Shown here: one piece after another, positions 52,967-62,858 of the stretch
How the letters are laid out: each line of letters opens with the position of its first letter
Numbering within the stretch: position 1 is the first letter of the stretch
Source of the DNA: an uncultured Desulfobacter sp.
GTDB lineage: Bacteria > Desulfobacterota > Desulfobacteria > Desulfobacterales > Desulfobacteraceae
Length of the DNA stretch: 64,000 bases
Reading direction: 5' to 3'
Assembly: GCF_963665355.1 (NCBI RefSeq)
Contig: NZ_OY762229.1
Coordinates: 4,402,001 to 4,466,000, forward strand
Program-made: the position numbers and the translations under genes
The notes under the pieces: model-generated
Told to the model about the DNA's origin: nothing
Seen by the model: only the letters and a program-made list of their open reading frames with translations
Databases searched by the model: none

Positions 52967-54346
52967 TTATGTATCTCCCTTTGGAATCCATGCGCTAAGG
53001 GTTGTGCCCTGCTCCCTTTGACCATCAATTTCAAGTTCTCCTCCTAAGCGTTTAACCCGCTCATGCATACCAATAACACCAAAAGACCGGGTATCCATAA
53101 TCTGGGATTTTGTAATGCCGATGCCGTTGTCATGAACTTCCATCACAAGCGTATCCGATGTCTCCCACAAACCGGCCTTAACCTGTGTCGCACCGGCATG
53201 ACGGGCAATATTTGTCAAGGCTTCCTGAAAAACGCGGAAGAGAGCCACGGCCTTGTCCTGTCTGGGAACAATATTTTCCGGATGTGAAAAAAAATGGGAG
53301 GAAATCCCTGTTCGATCTGAGAACTCTTTCGCCTGCCACTCCATGGCTGCGGACAGACCAAAATCATCAAGAAGGACCGGACGCAATTGAGATGAAATCT
53401 TACGAACAGAATCAATCGTTTCACCGATCAAGCGCAGCATGATGCTGATTTTCTCCTGAACCGCAGGCGCATCACCGGACAGCTGTCCTTTAAGCCAGTG
53501 AAGATCAATTTTCAGAGCTGTCAGGGTTTGGCCCAGCTCATCGTGGATTTCCCTTGCAATACGCTTGGCTTCTTCTTCTTTGGCCAATTGAATATGAAGT
53601 GCCAACTCCCTCAATGCCCTGGTTCTCTCATCCACCAAATTCTGAAGATGGGTGCGATGCCGACTCAACTCCCGGGCCATGTCATTGAATGACTTGGCCA
53701 GGGCACCGATCTCATCGTCACTTCTGATTTCCAAAAGTGCCGGATAAGTTCCTTCAGCAAGCTGTTTTGTGGCATCTTTAATCCTTTTGATGGGAGCAAC
53801 TATAAATGAGGCCAGCATATATGCCATGATTCCACCCAAGGTGGTGGCAACAGCCCCTATCATTAGAACTTGTTTAACGGCTGTGCCAATTTCGTTTTCA
53901 ACAGCCATGTATGAGTACCCCAGAAAAACATTTCCCAGCAACGCGTCTGCAATCCGGACCGGTGCGGACAGATCAATATGGCGCGCCAGGGGTTCAAGTT
54001 GATACACAGAAATATCCTTGCCCACATATTTAAGGTCACTGTGCATCACAATTTGATCTTCAGTATCCACAATCATGACATACAGCACATACTCCTGGGC
54101 CATGGAATGATTTACAAACCGTCTTAAAGCAGGCAGATCCCGGCTGAGCAAAGAACTGGCAGTAAACCTGGACAGATCAGCCGCCAGTGCGTACCCGCGC
54201 TTGTGCAGCTCATTTTCAAGCGTCTTTTTTTCACGGTAAGTCGTCACAATTCCGGTGCCAAGGACAAGCGCCACAATCAGGCATTCGATAAGTACAGTCA
54301 GTTTTAACCGCAGCCCAGGCTTGATCATGTCAGGCAATACCATCAA
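52967..54346 (-). CDS. Membrane sensor histidine kinase (HisKA_3, HAMP)
   Basis: 459 residues. TM1 ~13-35, periplasmic sensor ~36-170 (four-helix or CACHE-like; no ligand motif recognised), TM2 ~172-195, HAMP ~196-250 (IVAPIKRIKDATKQLAEG). The HisKA_3 phospho-acceptor is in AREIHDELGQTL (~275). HATPase ~355-455 with FRVFQEALTNIARHA and HDNGIG, GVIGMHERVKRLGG. Partner of the NarL-type regulator immediately downstream. The upstream PhnD-type protein may deliver the signal, as in similar three-part sensors. Confidence 0.95.
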   Translation of the reverse strand: MMVLPDMIKPGLRLKLTVLIECLIVALVLGTGIVTTYREKKTLENELHKRGYALAADLSRFTASSLLSRDLPALRRFVNHSMAQEYVLYVMIVDTEDQIVMHSDLKYVGKDISVYQLEPLARHIDLSAPVRIADALLGNVFLGYSYMAVENEIGTAVKQVLMIGAVATTLGGIMAYMLASFIVAPIKRIKDATKQLAEGTYPALLEIRSDDEIGALAKSFNDMARELSRHRTHLQNLVDERTRALRELALHIQLAKEEEAKRIAREIHDELGQTLTALKIDLHWLKGQLSGDAPAVQEKISIMLRLIGETIDSVRKISSQLRPVLLDDFGLSAAMEWQAKEFSDRTGISSHFFSHPENIVPRQDKAVALFRVFQEALTNIARHAGATQVKAGLWETSDTLVMEVHDNGIGITKSQIMDTRSFGVIGMHERVKRLGGELEIDGQREQGTTLSAWIPKGDT

Positions 54347-54359
54347 GACAGCTTCAGCC

Positions 54360-55232
54360 TCAATTGACCTGCATTCGTGCCAGCGATTCCCGAATCTGGC
54401 TTAAATCCTGGGCCGATAAATTTCGAAACCCTCCCAGATCAGCGTTTTCAAGAATGCGGCGGTGTTCTGAATTCCGAAGGTCAAGATGTATCAAGGCACG
54501 GGTGATCGTGACAATATCATCCGCCCTGACATATTTGCCGGCGCTGAAAATTTTTGTGGGCACTTGATCAGTCACGGCAACCACAATAAGCTGCCTGGTA
54601 TCCAGGCCAAGCTCCGGCTGCCGGTTGTCTTGCTCCTGAAGAAAATGATCACAGACCACACCGGCATCAACGACGTTTAAAAACACATTAAATGCCACAT
54701 CCTCACAGCATCCTCTGTTGGAAAAATCACGCAGATCCCGGTCGAGCTGAAGTCCGTTCTTTTCAAATATATTTCTGGCGGCAATCCATCGTGGTGATGA
54801 CAATTTGGGGCCGAACATGACGGTTTTGTCCTTAAGATCCATGATGCATTTCAGGCCGCTATCCTTTCGGACAATAACAACACCGCTTTGAGTTGTCTTT
54901 TGGTCCAAGGTCAATGCCTGCAGAATACAGGCATTATTGTACTTATCCGCCAGTTTGACATACACATGGGGGTCCTGAATCGCAAAATCAAGGTTGCCGT
55001 TTTTCAGTGCCCGTTCATAACTGGCCAGATCATCATGAAAAACCAGAGAAATTTTCAGTCCGCTGGATTGTTGAAGATACACCGCCAGCGAATGAAATTT
55101 TCTAAAACTGTTGGCCGCATCCGTGCAGGGAAATATGGATATATTCAACTCCCGGGACAAAGACTGGGCATAACCAGGAAGCCACAGCAGTAAAATATAC
55201 GATGTAATAGCCACCATCCATTTGATCTTCAT
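54360..55232 (-). CDS. PhnD-type periplasmic substrate-binding protein (sensor accessory)
   Basis: About 290 residues from MKIKWMVAIT at 55232 (a longer frame exists but lacks a signal peptide start). Signal segment WMVAITSYILLLWLPGYAQS. Phosphonate-binding-like fold: NISIFPCTDA, LVFHDDLASYERALKNGNLDFAIQDP, GVVIVRKDSG, DVAFNVFLNVVDAGVVCD. No ABC permease or ATPase is nearby; instead the gene is 13 bp before a histidine kinase. This suggests a sensor accessory role (compare TorT-type or TtrB-linked systems), which is inference. Confidence 0.85.
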   Translation of the reverse strand: MKIKWMVAITSYILLLWLPGYAQSLSRELNISIFPCTDAANSFRKFHSLAVYLQQSSGLKISLVFHDDLASYERALKNGNLDFAIQDPHVYVKLADKYNNACILQALTLDQKTTQSGVVIVRKDSGLKCIMDLKDKTVMFGPKLSSPRWIAARNIFEKNGLQLDRDLRDFSNRGCCEDVAFNVFLNVVDAGVVCDHFLQEQDNRQPELGLDTRQLIVVAVTDQVPTKIFSAGKYVRADDIVTITRALIHLDLRNSEHRRILENADLGGFRNLSAQDLSQIRESLARMQVN

Positions 55233-55533
55233 AATTTTTCCAGATTCAAGAAACAATAGTTTTTGAATGAGACCATTAACATCATCTCGAAATGCTTGCA
55301 ATTTTTTTCTATAATTTCCAGCATAGTAGACTAACACGGATATTTCATCATTGTCCGGCATTGAAAAACTGCGCAGGAACCTGCCGTAATTCCGCTTGAT
55401 CCTGTGATACTTCACAGTTTTGTCCTCTTTTTCCTGGAAAGATCTAAATCCCGGATTTTGAATTGGCACTTGCCATCCAGGCGGCTGTCGGGATAATAGT
55501 TCAATTTTAACGCCGGGAAGGAGCAGAACAGCC
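55233..55533. other. Intergenic between divergent genes
   Basis: Holds an in-frame upstream extension of the PhnD frame but no recognisable protein. It should contain the two divergent promoters; GGAAGGAG precedes the EamA gene. Confidence 0.5.
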
Positions 55534-56466
55534 ATGGATACTTTAAAACCGCAATTGAACATTCACTCTTCGTCCGAGAAGACAGCACTGATAGCAGCCT
55601 GCGGAGCAGGCGTGATGTGGGGAACAGGTGCACTCGTTGTCAATATACTTGTCGGCCAATATGGTTTCACACCAGAGAACGTATCCTTCTGGCGATTCGT
55701 TATCGGCGCGGTTGTTCTCATTGGGATCTTTGGCCGGGGTATAATGTGGACGCGGTTACGCCCTCTGTTACTCACGGTAATTCTTGCAGGTACTGCAATG
55801 GCTGGCTATGTATTACTTTGGTTCCTTGGTATAAAGCACATGGGACCTGCCGTTCCAACCCTGATTGCACTGTGCCTTCCGCCCGTGATCGTCACCATAA
55901 TCGGCATAGCTCGTGGCCAAGAGGTCGCCGATTTACAACTTCTTCTTGTTCTCTCGGGGGCAATCCTGGGGACGGTTTTGATCATCAACCGGCACGGTGC
56001 TGCAACGGCAGATGTTGATTCGCACAATACCTTGCTCGGAGTTGTGTTCTCCATTGGCTCAGCGCTATTGTACGCGGGTTTTTCCATGATCAGCGGCAAA
56101 ATTTCCATCGCCCTTGGCGCTGGTCAGGCAACAGCTTGTTTGACAGTGATTGCCGCTATTGTAATGGGTTTAACCTCTCTTTTAAAACCGCTTACCTGGC
56201 CGACGGAATTCCCACCCCAAGCCTGGTTCCTATATCTTGGTTTGGTAACGGCAGCCCTTGCATTACTTGCTTTTAATTGGGGGGCTGCACGTTTAAAGCC
56301 CACTGCTCTTACCATAGCCACATTGCTTGAGCCACTCACCGCCGTGGTTCTTTCGGCCTTAATACTGGGACAGTATTTCGGTTTGTTGCAATGGATAGGC
56401 AGTTCTTTCCTGCTACTCAGTATTTGGGGGCTGAATCGCAGGGCGTTAGAGAAAGGGAAAAGTTAG
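55534..56466 (+). CDS. EamA/DMT-family transporter
   Basis: 310 residues, ten predicted transmembrane helices in two EamA repeats (~18-150 and ~165-300). Repeat signatures are CGAGVMWGTGALVVNIL with SFWRFVIGA, and LEPLTAVVLSALILGQ near the end of the second. Drug/metabolite exporters of this family move amino acids or small metabolites across the inner membrane; substrate not predictable. Single plus-strand gene, converging with rlmN (10-bp gap). Confidence 0.92.
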   Translation: MDTLKPQLNIHSSSEKTALIAACGAGVMWGTGALVVNILVGQYGFTPENVSFWRFVIGAVVLIGIFGRGIMWTRLRPLLLTVILAGTAMAGYVLLWFLGIKHMGPAVPTLIALCLPPVIVTIIGIARGQEVADLQLLLVLSGAILGTVLIINRHGAATADVDSHNTLLGVVFSIGSALLYAGFSMISGKISIALGAGQATACLTVIAAIVMGLTSLLKPLTWPTEFPPQAWFLYLGLVTAALALLAFNWGAARLKPTALTIATLLEPLTAVVLSALILGQYFGLLQWIGSSFLLLSIWGLNRRALEKGKS

Positions 56467-56475
56467 AGGCGGCCT

Positions 56476-57516
56476 TTAGTCTATCCTGGCTGCCTTGAGC
56501 TGCCCGCAGGCTGCAGAAATATCATCCCCCTTGCTTTTCCTGACAATGGCGGTCATGTTCCGGTCTAAAAGAATGGTTAGAAAGGCATTGATCCGCTCCC
56601 GTGACGGTCTTTTGAACGGAGCTCCGGCATGCTCGTTAAAGGGAATCAGATTGACCTTTGCACGAATGGGGGCAAGCAGGCGGGCCAGGGCATGGGCATG
56701 GGCATCATTGTCATTGACGCCGCTCATCAGAATATACTCAAAGGTAATTTTGTTCCTGGGCTTCATGTCAAACTCTTTACAGGCTGAAAGCAGATCCTCA
56801 ATGGGCCAGGTATTGTTAACCGGCATCAGGCTTGAACGTAATTTATTGTCCGTGGCATTGAGCGATACCGCAAGGTTCACTTCCGTATCAAGGCCCAGCT
56901 GAATGATCTTAGGCACAATGCCCGAGGTGGAGACCGTTACCCTGCGGCAGGAAAACTTCATCCCTAAATCCGTATCAAGGATCACACCAAGGCTGCGCAA
57001 CAAATTTTCATAATTGGCCAAGGGCTCCCCCATGCCCATGAACACAATATTGGACAGCGTCAACGGCTCTATACCCTGCCGGGCCACAAACCTTCGGGCT
57101 TCCCGGATCTGACCCACAATCTCTCCTGTGGTCAGGTTTCTTTTAAACCCGGTGGTGGCGGTCAGGCAGAATTTGCAGTTCATGGCGCATCCGGCCTGGG
57201 TGGATACACAAAGGGTGAAATGATCTTTTTCGGGTATGAGCACACTTTCCACATATTCCCCGTCCTCCAGACGGTGCAAAAACTTCTTTGTGGTATCCGC
57301 AGAGGTTTCCATATTTTCCAGTTCCAGGGTCCCCAGGGAAAAATGTTCGGCCAGTTCCCCCCGAAGTGCCTTGCCAAGATCGGTCATTTCTTCAAAATTT
57401 CCGGCAAGTTTCAGATAGAGCCACTTGAACACCTGGTCGGCCCTGAAGCGTCGTATTCCTTTATTTTCAAACCAGTTACCCAGATCCTGCCGGGTGAAAT
57501 TCAGTATATCCTTCAT
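56476..57516 (-). CDS. rlmN: Dual-specificity 23S rRNA/tRNA adenine C2 methyltransferase
   Basis: About 346 residues from MKDILNFTRQ at 57516; the longer frame upstream has no ribosome-binding site in a useful place. Radical SAM cluster CAMNCKFC (C-x3-C-x2-C), with SAM-binding GMGEPLANYENLL. The two extra catalytic Cys of RlmN are the one near the C-terminus (DISAACGQL) and the cluster-distal one. N-terminal FRADQVFKWLYLK matches the RlmN accessory domain. Methylates A2503 of 23S rRNA and A37 of several tRNAs. Confidence 0.97.
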   Translation of the reverse strand: MKDILNFTRQDLGNWFENKGIRRFRADQVFKWLYLKLAGNFEEMTDLGKALRGELAEHFSLGTLELENMETSADTTKKFLHRLEDGEYVESVLIPEKDHFTLCVSTQAGCAMNCKFCLTATTGFKRNLTTGEIVGQIREARRFVARQGIEPLTLSNIVFMGMGEPLANYENLLRSLGVILDTDLGMKFSCRRVTVSTSGIVPKIIQLGLDTEVNLAVSLNATDNKLRSSLMPVNNTWPIEDLLSACKEFDMKPRNKITFEYILMSGVNDNDAHAHALARLLAPIRAKVNLIPFNEHAGAPFKRPSRERINAFLTILLDRNMTAIVRKSKGDDISAACGQLKAARID

Positions 57517-57617
57517 TGCACACACCTGTATATTTTTTATTATCTTCTTGACATTACACGGATTATTTTTTAAATTCAATGATTTGATTTGATACTGAGA
57601 AAAAGGTGATCTTGCAC

Positions 57618-58943
57618 ATGTTTGACAACTTGAGCGACCGTCTGGATTCTGTTTTTAAGAAGCTGAAAGGACACGGAACCCTTACCGAGAAAAACATCGA
57701 AGATGGCTTGAAACAAGTCAGGATGGCACTTCTGGAAGCCGATGTCAATTATAAGGTTGCAAAAACTGTCATTTCAGATATAAAGTCCCGAGCCCTCGGC
57801 CAGGAGGTTATGCAAAGCCTGACTCCGGGGCAGCAGGTCATCAAGATTGTAAATGAAGAATTTACAAAAATGATGGGCTCCACCCACCAGGAACTGAACT
57901 TTGCCGCCACCGGGAGCACGTCCATCATGCTGGTGGGACTGCAGGGTTCCGGCAAGACCACCACAGCGGGCAAGCTGGCAAACTATCTGCGCAAAATCGG
58001 CAGAAAGCCCTATCTTGTTCCCGTGGATGTGTACCGCCCGGCGGCCATTGACCAGCTCACCAAGCTGGGCAAACAGATGGATGTACCGGTATTTGCCTCC
58101 ACAACGGAGATGAAGCCGCTCAAAATCTGCCAGGATGCAAAGCTTGCCGCACGGGATCTTGGCTGTGACACCCTGCTCATTGACACCGCAGGGCGCCTGC
58201 ACCTGGATGATACGCTCATGGCCGAACTTGAAGGAATTAAGAAGGGCATCAACCCTGCCGAAATTCTTCTGGTGGCAGACGCCATGACCGGCCAGGATGC
58301 TGTGAATATTGCCGGTGAATTTGACAAACGGCTGGATCTTTCAGGTTTTGTACTGACCAAGATGGACGGTGATGCCAGGGGCGGTGCGGCAATGTCCATC
58401 AAAGCCGTGACAGGCAAGCCGCTGAAGTTCATTGGTGTGGGAGAAAAAAACACGGCCCTTGAGCCCTTTCATCCGGACCGCATGGCCTCCAGAATTCTGG
58501 GTATGGGCGACACCCTGTCTTTTATAGAAAAGGCAGTGGAGGCCGTAGACCAGAAAGAGGCCCTGGCCCTTGAAAAGAAGTTGAGGAAGAACCAGTTTAC
58601 CCTGGAGGATTTTAAAAACCAGATGCAGCAGGTCCGCAAAATGGGATCCATCAAGGATCTTTTAGGCATGCTGCCCGGGGTGAATAAAAAGATGCTCGGC
58701 GACCTGAACATAGACGATAAAGAATTTATGAAAATAGAGGCAATTATCAACTCCATGACCCCGGAGGAACGAACCAGACATGAAATTATAAAAGCGTCCC
58801 GGAAAAAAAGGATTGCTTTGGGTTCGGGAACATCGGTTCAGGATGTAAATAAACTGCTGAAAAGCTATACCCAGTCCATGAAAATGGTAAGGAAAATCAA
58901 TAAAGGCGGCATGAAATCCCTTCGGGGCATGCTTCCGTTTTAA
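57618..58943 (+). CDS. ffh: Signal recognition particle protein Ffh
   Basis: 441 residues from [10 protein letters not shown] domain ~1-90, G domain ~95-295 with G1 [16 protein letters not shown]3 DTAGRLH, G4 [10 protein letters not shown], and the methionine-rich M domain ~325-435 including the SRP RNA-binding element ([20 protein letters not shown]). Targets inner-membrane proteins co-translationally with 4.5S RNA and FtsY. Starts the plus-strand operon that continues with rpsP. Confidence 0.98.
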   Translation: MFDNLSDRLDSVFKKLKGHGTLTEKNIEDGLKQVRMALLEADVNYKVAKTVISDIKSRALGQEVMQSLTPGQQVIKIVNEEFTKMMGSTHQELNFAATGSTSIMLVGLQGSGKTTTAGKLANYLRKIGRKPYLVPVDVYRPAAIDQLTKLGKQMDVPVFASTTEMKPLKICQDAKLAARDLGCDTLLIDTAGRLHLDDTLMAELEGIKKGINPAEILLVADAMTGQDAVNIAGEFDKRLDLSGFVLTKMDGDARGGAAMSIKAVTGKPLKFIGVGEKNTALEPFHPDRMASRILGMGDTLSFIEKAVEAVDQKEALALEKKLRKNQFTLEDFKNQMQQVRKMGSIKDLLGMLPGVNKKMLGDLNIDDKEFMKIEAIINSMTPEERTRHEIIKASRKKRIALGSGTSVQDVNKLLKSYTQSMKMVRKINKGGMKSLRGMLPF

Positions 58944-58959
58944 GGAGAAAATAAGAACT

Positions 58960-59214
58960 ATGGCAGTAAAACTCAGACTTACCCGTAAAGGCAGCAAGAA
59001 AAAACCTTTTTACAGAATCGTAGCCGCTGATATTCAGGCACCCCGGGACGGCAAGTTCCTTGAAGCTGTGGGTACCTATGATCCCATGCAGAATCCCGCC
59101 GTCATCACCTTGAAGCAGGATCGGGTGCAGTACTGGCTGGAGCAGGGTGCACAACCCACCACAACGGTGAAAAGCATCCTTAAAAAACAGAGCGCGCAAA
59201 ACGTTCCTGCCTAG
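58960..59214 (+). CDS. rpsP: 30S ribosomal protein S16
   Basis: 84 residues, family length. [21 protein letters not shown] and GTYDPMQNP are the S16 signatures. AAGGAG lies 10 bp before the start; 16 bp after ffh. Needed for 30S assembly (5' domain of 16S rRNA). Confidence 0.98.
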   Translation: MAVKLRLTRKGSKKKPFYRIVAADIQAPRDGKFLEAVGTYDPMQNPAVITLKQDRVQYWLEQGAQPTTTVKSILKKQSAQNVPA

Positions 59215-59292
59215 GGATATTTTCAGGAAAAAGCACCGGATATACCCAGAAAGCCGCCGGTCCTTCTATTTCATTGATCAGGAGACGTATTT

Positions 59293-59523
59293 ATGAAAGA
59301 GCTGATTGAGTATTTAGCAAAAGCATTGGTAGACCACCCCGATGAGGTGCAGGTATCTGAAGTGACAGGTGACCAGACTTCCGTGCTTGAACTCAAGGTG
59401 GCCAAGGAAGATCTGGGCAAGGTTATCGGTAAACAGGGCAGATCCGCCAGGGCCATGAGAACTATCCTGAGCGCTGCGGCAACCAAACTGAAAAAACGCA
59501 CAGTGCTCGAAATTATCGAGTAG
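59293..59523 (+). CDS. khpA: KH-domain RNA-binding protein KhpA
   Basis: 76 residues. KH core: [20 protein letters not shown] with the GxxG loop (GKQG). Small KH proteins between rpsP and rimM are a standard feature of this operon. Binds RNA; in Gram-positives it works with KhpB in cell division and RNA metabolism. GGAG lies 10 bp upstream. Confidence 0.95.
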   Translation: MKELIEYLAKALVDHPDEVQVSEVTGDQTSVLELKVAKEDLGKVIGKQGRSARAMRTILSAAATKLKKRTVLEIIE

Positions 59524-59528
59524 TTCCC

Positions 59529-60071
59529 ATGCACTCCTCGGATACCTGGCTGACCATTGGCAAAATTGCAGGCGTTCACGGCCTTGGGGGCAACCTGAAG
59601 GTGTGGTCCTGGGCACAGTCGCCCGACACTTTTGCCAACGGGCTCATTGTGGTGCTCAAAGACGAGGACTCACCCCAGGACCCCGGCCGGGAGTATGTAA
59701 TAACCCGGGTCGGCAGATATAAGAAAGGGGTTCTTTTAAGCCTCGACGGTGTCAATACCCGGGATGCCTCGGAAGCCCTTGTGGGAAAACTTGTCCTGGT
59801 TAATAGAATCAGCCTGCCGGAGCTGGAGGAAGATACCTGGTACTGGCAGGATCTGATCGGGTTAACTGTTGTGGACGCTGACCAGGGTGAACTTGGAACA
59901 GTCGATCAGCTTTTCCCCACAGGTGCGGATGATATTCTGGTTGTTACGGATAAAAAGACCCAAGGTAAACAGGAAGTTCTGATTCCCATGAATGCAGTAT
60001 TTGTCAAGGATGTAAACCTTGATGCGGGTGTTATAAAAACCGAGCTGCCCGAAGGTTTCATTACAGACTGA
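59529..60071 (+). CDS. rimM: Ribosome maturation factor RimM
   Basis: 180 residues. N-terminal RimM domain (IGKIAGVHGLGGNLKVWSW) and C-terminal PRC barrel (DTWYWQDLIGLTVVDADQGELGTV, LIPMNAVFVKDVNLDAGVI). Acts in maturation of the 30S head, binding S19. Five bp after khpA and followed by trmD, the usual order. Confidence 0.97.
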   Translation: MHSSDTWLTIGKIAGVHGLGGNLKVWSWAQSPDTFANGLIVVLKDEDSPQDPGREYVITRVGRYKKGVLLSLDGVNTRDASEALVGKLVLVNRISLPELEEDTWYWQDLIGLTVVDADQGELGTVDQLFPTGADDILVVTDKKTQGKQEVLIPMNAVFVKDVNLDAGVIKTELPEGFITD

Positions 60072-60079
60072 TTTTTGCC

Positions 60080-60832
60080 ATGAAGTTTACCGTACTGACA
60101 CTGTTTCCTGAATTCATTGATGCTTTTTTTGCCAACGGCATTATGGCAAGGGCTTTGAGCCGGGGAGTCATCAGCGCGGATACCATAAATATTCGGGATT
60201 TTACTTTAGACCGGCACAATAGCGTGGATGACCGCCCCTATGGCGGAGGAAGCGGCATGGTCATGATGCCGGGGCCCGTGGAAAAGGCCATTGAATCAGC
60301 GGCACACACTTCCGATAGAGCCTGGGTCGCATGTTTAAGTCCCCAGGGCAAACCCTTTACCCAGGCCCGGGCCTGTGAACTTGCCGCAACCCGGCAGGAC
60401 CTGGTCTTAATCTGCGGCCGATATGAGGGTATTGACGAGCGGGTCTATGCCCGCCGGGTGGATGAAGAGATCTGCGTGGGGGATTTTGTCATGACCGGCG
60501 GAGAGATTGCTGCCATGGCAGTGATTGATGCCGTCGCCAGAATGATTCCCGGCGTGCTGGGAAGCGATGATTCATCCCAGTGTGAATCGTTCATGGACAA
60601 CCGCCTGGAATACGCCCAGTACACCCGGCCCGAGGTATATGAGGGCATGGCCGTACCCGGGGTGCTCTTGTCCGGGAACCATGAAAAAATAAGGCAGTGG
60701 CGCAGGCGCTCTGCCCTGGAACGAACCTTTATTAAGCGTCCTGACCTGTTTGAATCCCGGACGCCGGATGATGAAGAAAAAGAGATCTTGCGTCAGTGGT
60801 GCCGGGAACTTGAGGCCTTGATTGATAAATGA
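60080..60832 (+). CDS. trmD: tRNA (guanine-N1)-methyltransferase
   Basis: 250 residues. SPOUT-class motifs: FTVLTLFPEFIDAFF, DDRPYGGGSGMVMMPGP, LVLICGRYEGIDERV (trefoil knot), DFVMTGGEIAAM and the SAM site with catalytic Asp in GSDDSSQCESF. Methylates G37 of tRNAs with a G36, preventing frameshifting. Eight bp after rimM. Confidence 0.98.
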   Translation: MKFTVLTLFPEFIDAFFANGIMARALSRGVISADTINIRDFTLDRHNSVDDRPYGGGSGMVMMPGPVEKAIESAAHTSDRAWVACLSPQGKPFTQARACELAATRQDLVLICGRYEGIDERVYARRVDEEICVGDFVMTGGEIAAMAVIDAVARMIPGVLGSDDSSQCESFMDNRLEYAQYTRPEVYEGMAVPGVLLSGNHEKIRQWRRRSALERTFIKRPDLFESRTPDDEEKEILRQWCRELEALIDK

Positions 60833-60842
60833 GTCACCATAT

Positions 60843-61481
60843 ATGAGTTCAATGGATGAACAGGACAATCAATTCCTCCCGGCCCAGAGCCCCACACAAG
60901 CACGGGTGTCAACGACAGATTCTGGCTCCCGGACGCTCTACCTGGCATTGATCCACTATCCTGTGGTCAATAAAAGAGGGCAGATAACGGGGTCAGCCCT
61001 GACCAACATGGATTTGCATGACATTGCCAGGGCCGGCCGGACATTCGGGGTACAGGCCTATTACGTGGTTACCCCCTATGAAGACCAGAAAACTCTGGCC
61101 CACCAGATCATGGATCACTGGACCCATGGCCATGGAGGAACGGTTAATCCGGCACGAAAGTCCGCCCTTGAACGGGTCAGGGTTGCGGATACATTTGAAG
61201 CGGTCTGCAATGATATAGAAAATGAGCAGGGAAAGCCCCTGGTTAAAGTGGCCACCAGCGCCAATGCGGAAGGACCGGTGCTCAGTTGCAGACAGCTTGG
61301 ACAACAGTTGAAGGGTAATGCCCCCCATGTTCTTGTGTTCGGAACGGCATGGGGGCTGGCACCGGAGGTGATCAGCCAGTGTGACCATATCCTTGAGTCC
61401 ATACAGGGTTCAGGGCCATACAATCACCTGAGCGTCCGGTCCGCGGCATCCATATATTTAGACAGATTAATAAACGGCTGA
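60843..61481 (+). CDS. SPOUT-like RNA methyltransferase (Methyltrn_RNA_4 type)
   Basis: About 212 residues; ATG at 60843 preferred, since the in-frame start at 60822 overlaps trmD. Core pattern: LYLALIHYPVVNKRGQITGSALTNMDLHDIARAGRTFGV and VFGTAWGLAPEVISQCD, then YNHLSVRSAASIYLDRL, a trefoil-knot SAM site. In many Desulfobacterota this gene stands between trmD and rplS. Target RNA base is unknown. Confidence 0.88.
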   Translation: MSSMDEQDNQFLPAQSPTQARVSTTDSGSRTLYLALIHYPVVNKRGQITGSALTNMDLHDIARAGRTFGVQAYYVVTPYEDQKTLAHQIMDHWTHGHGGTVNPARKSALERVRVADTFEAVCNDIENEQGKPLVKVATSANAEGPVLSCRQLGQQLKGNAPHVLVFGTAWGLAPEVISQCDHILESIQGSGPYNHLSVRSAASIYLDRLING

Positions 61482-61501
61482 AATAATAGAAGGAATAAGA
61501 C

Positions 61502-61855
61502 ATGACAGCAAACCTAATCCAAAAAATTGAAAGAGAACAGATGCGCCTTGATATCCCGAATTTCGACTCCGGGGATACGGTAAAGGTGCATGTAAAAATC
61601 AGGGAAGGTGAAAAGGAACGTATCCAGGTTTTCGAGGGCGTAGTTATCAAAAAAACCAAAGGCCTTTCCAGCGCACGGTTCACCGTTAGAAAAATTTCCG
61701 GCGGCGTCGGTGTTGAAAGAATCTTCCCCCTTTATTCTCCCATCATTGATAAAATTGAACTGATGACCCGGGGACGCGTAAGAAGATCCAAACTTTACTA
61801 CTTGAGAAATCTGCGCGGTAAAGCGGCAAGAATCAGAGAAAAACGTTTTGCCTGA
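61502..61855 (+). CDS. rplS: 50S ribosomal protein L19
   Basis: 117 residues, normal length. Signatures: [51 protein letters not shown] and [17 protein letters not shown]. Sits at the 30S-50S interface. GGAATAAG in front. Confidence 0.98.
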   Translation: MTANLIQKIEREQMRLDIPNFDSGDTVKVHVKIREGEKERIQVFEGVVIKKTKGLSSARFTVRKISGGVGVERIFPLYSPIIDKIELMTRGRVRRSKLYYLRNLRGKAARIREKRFA

Positions 61856-62486
61856 TATCCGCCCGGGCGGTCAATCCAACAAGATGGCCGACATGATGGC
61901 CTTTGAAAAACAGGCCATTTTTAGTGGATATAAATTGATCGCAGGTGTTGATGAGGCCGGCAGGGGTCCCCTTGCCGGCCCTGTCGTGTCTGCGGCGGTG
62001 GTGCTGCCTGAAAATTTTGATGTTCCCGGCATCGATGATTCTAAAAAGCTTTCCGAGAAGAAAAGAGAGATGCTTTTTCCAGTCATTCAGGAAAGGGCAC
62101 TTGCCTTTGGCATTGGAATGGCCGACCATGAAGAGATCGACAGGATTAATATTCTGCAGGCATCACTGCTCTCCATGAAGCGTGCGGTTGAGGCCCTGGA
62201 AATTACACCCGATTATCTGCTCATTGACGGCAAGTTTTCCATAGACAGCACCATAGACCAGCGTTCTGTCATTAAGGGAGACGCCTTGAGCCTGTCCATT
62301 GCGGCAGCCTCCATTATAGCCAAGGTCACCCGGGATCGAATTATGGCAGACCTTGACCTGCGATATCCTACGTATGGTTTTAAAAATCATAAGGGATATC
62401 CAACCAAAGTCCATAAAGAGGCGATACTCGTCCATGGCCCCTGCCCTTTCCACCGGAAAAGTTTCAGGGGCGTAAAGGATATATGA
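61848..62486 (+). CDS. rnhB: Ribonuclease HII
   Basis: About 212 residues if read from the TTG at 61848, overlapping rplS by 8 bp; the ATG at 61884 (MADMMAFEK) is an alternative. Active site: [16 protein letters not shown] (first Asp-Glu), [19 protein letters not shown] (Asp) and [12 protein letters not shown], and [14 protein letters not shown]. Removes ribonucleotides and RNA primers from DNA. Confidence 0.96.
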   Translation: MPDIRPGGQSNKMADMMAFEKQAIFSGYKLIAGVDEAGRGPLAGPVVSAAVVLPENFDVPGIDDSKKLSEKKREMLFPVIQERALAFGIGMADHEEIDRINILQASLLSMKRAVEALEITPDYLLIDGKFSIDSTIDQRSVIKGDALSLSIAAASIIAKVTRDRIMADLDLRYPTYGFKNHKGYPTKVHKEAILVHGPCPFHRKSFRGVKDI

Positions 62487-62857
62487 GCTCCGGGGGCCTA
62501 CAGCTTGGCAGAAAGGGAGAACTGGCAGCCCGGCAGTTTCTTTTGTCCCGGGGGTACAAAGTCTTGGCATCCAATTTTTCGACTCCCCAGTTTGAAATCG
62601 ATATCATTGCCAAAGACAATGACACATTGTGCTTTATTGAAGTCAAAACCCGGACAGGAGTTAAAAAAGGCCTGCCCCGGGAAGGCGTGACCGCGGCCAA
62701 GCAGAAAAAAATTATCATGGGCGCCCAGTACTATCTCAGCAAAAATAAAATCATCAACACCCGCCTGCGTTTTGATGTGGTGGAAGTGCTGTACAAGGAC
62801 AATTCGCACACCTGCTGTGACATCACCGTGATCCCCAATGCCTTTCAAGGATTGTGA
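62483..62857 (+). CDS. yraN: YraN family endonuclease-like protein
   Basis: 124 residues, normal for UPF0102/YraN. PD-(D/E)xK-like core: RKGELAARQFLLSRGYKVLASNF, FEIDIIAKDNDTLCFIEVKTR. Start overlaps rnhB by 4 bp. Role unclear; relatives are linked to recombination and envelope functions. Confidence 0.94.
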   Translation: MSSGGLQLGRKGELAARQFLLSRGYKVLASNFSTPQFEIDIIAKDNDTLCFIEVKTRTGVKKGLPREGVTAAKQKKIIMGAQYYLSKNKIINTRLRFDVVEVLYKDNSHTCCDITVIPNAFQGL

Positions 62858-62858
62858 C

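Noticed and set aside
55233-55562. N-terminal extension of the PhnD-type protein
   Set aside because: The extension lacks a start signal, and the ATG at 55232 is followed by a proper signal peptide.
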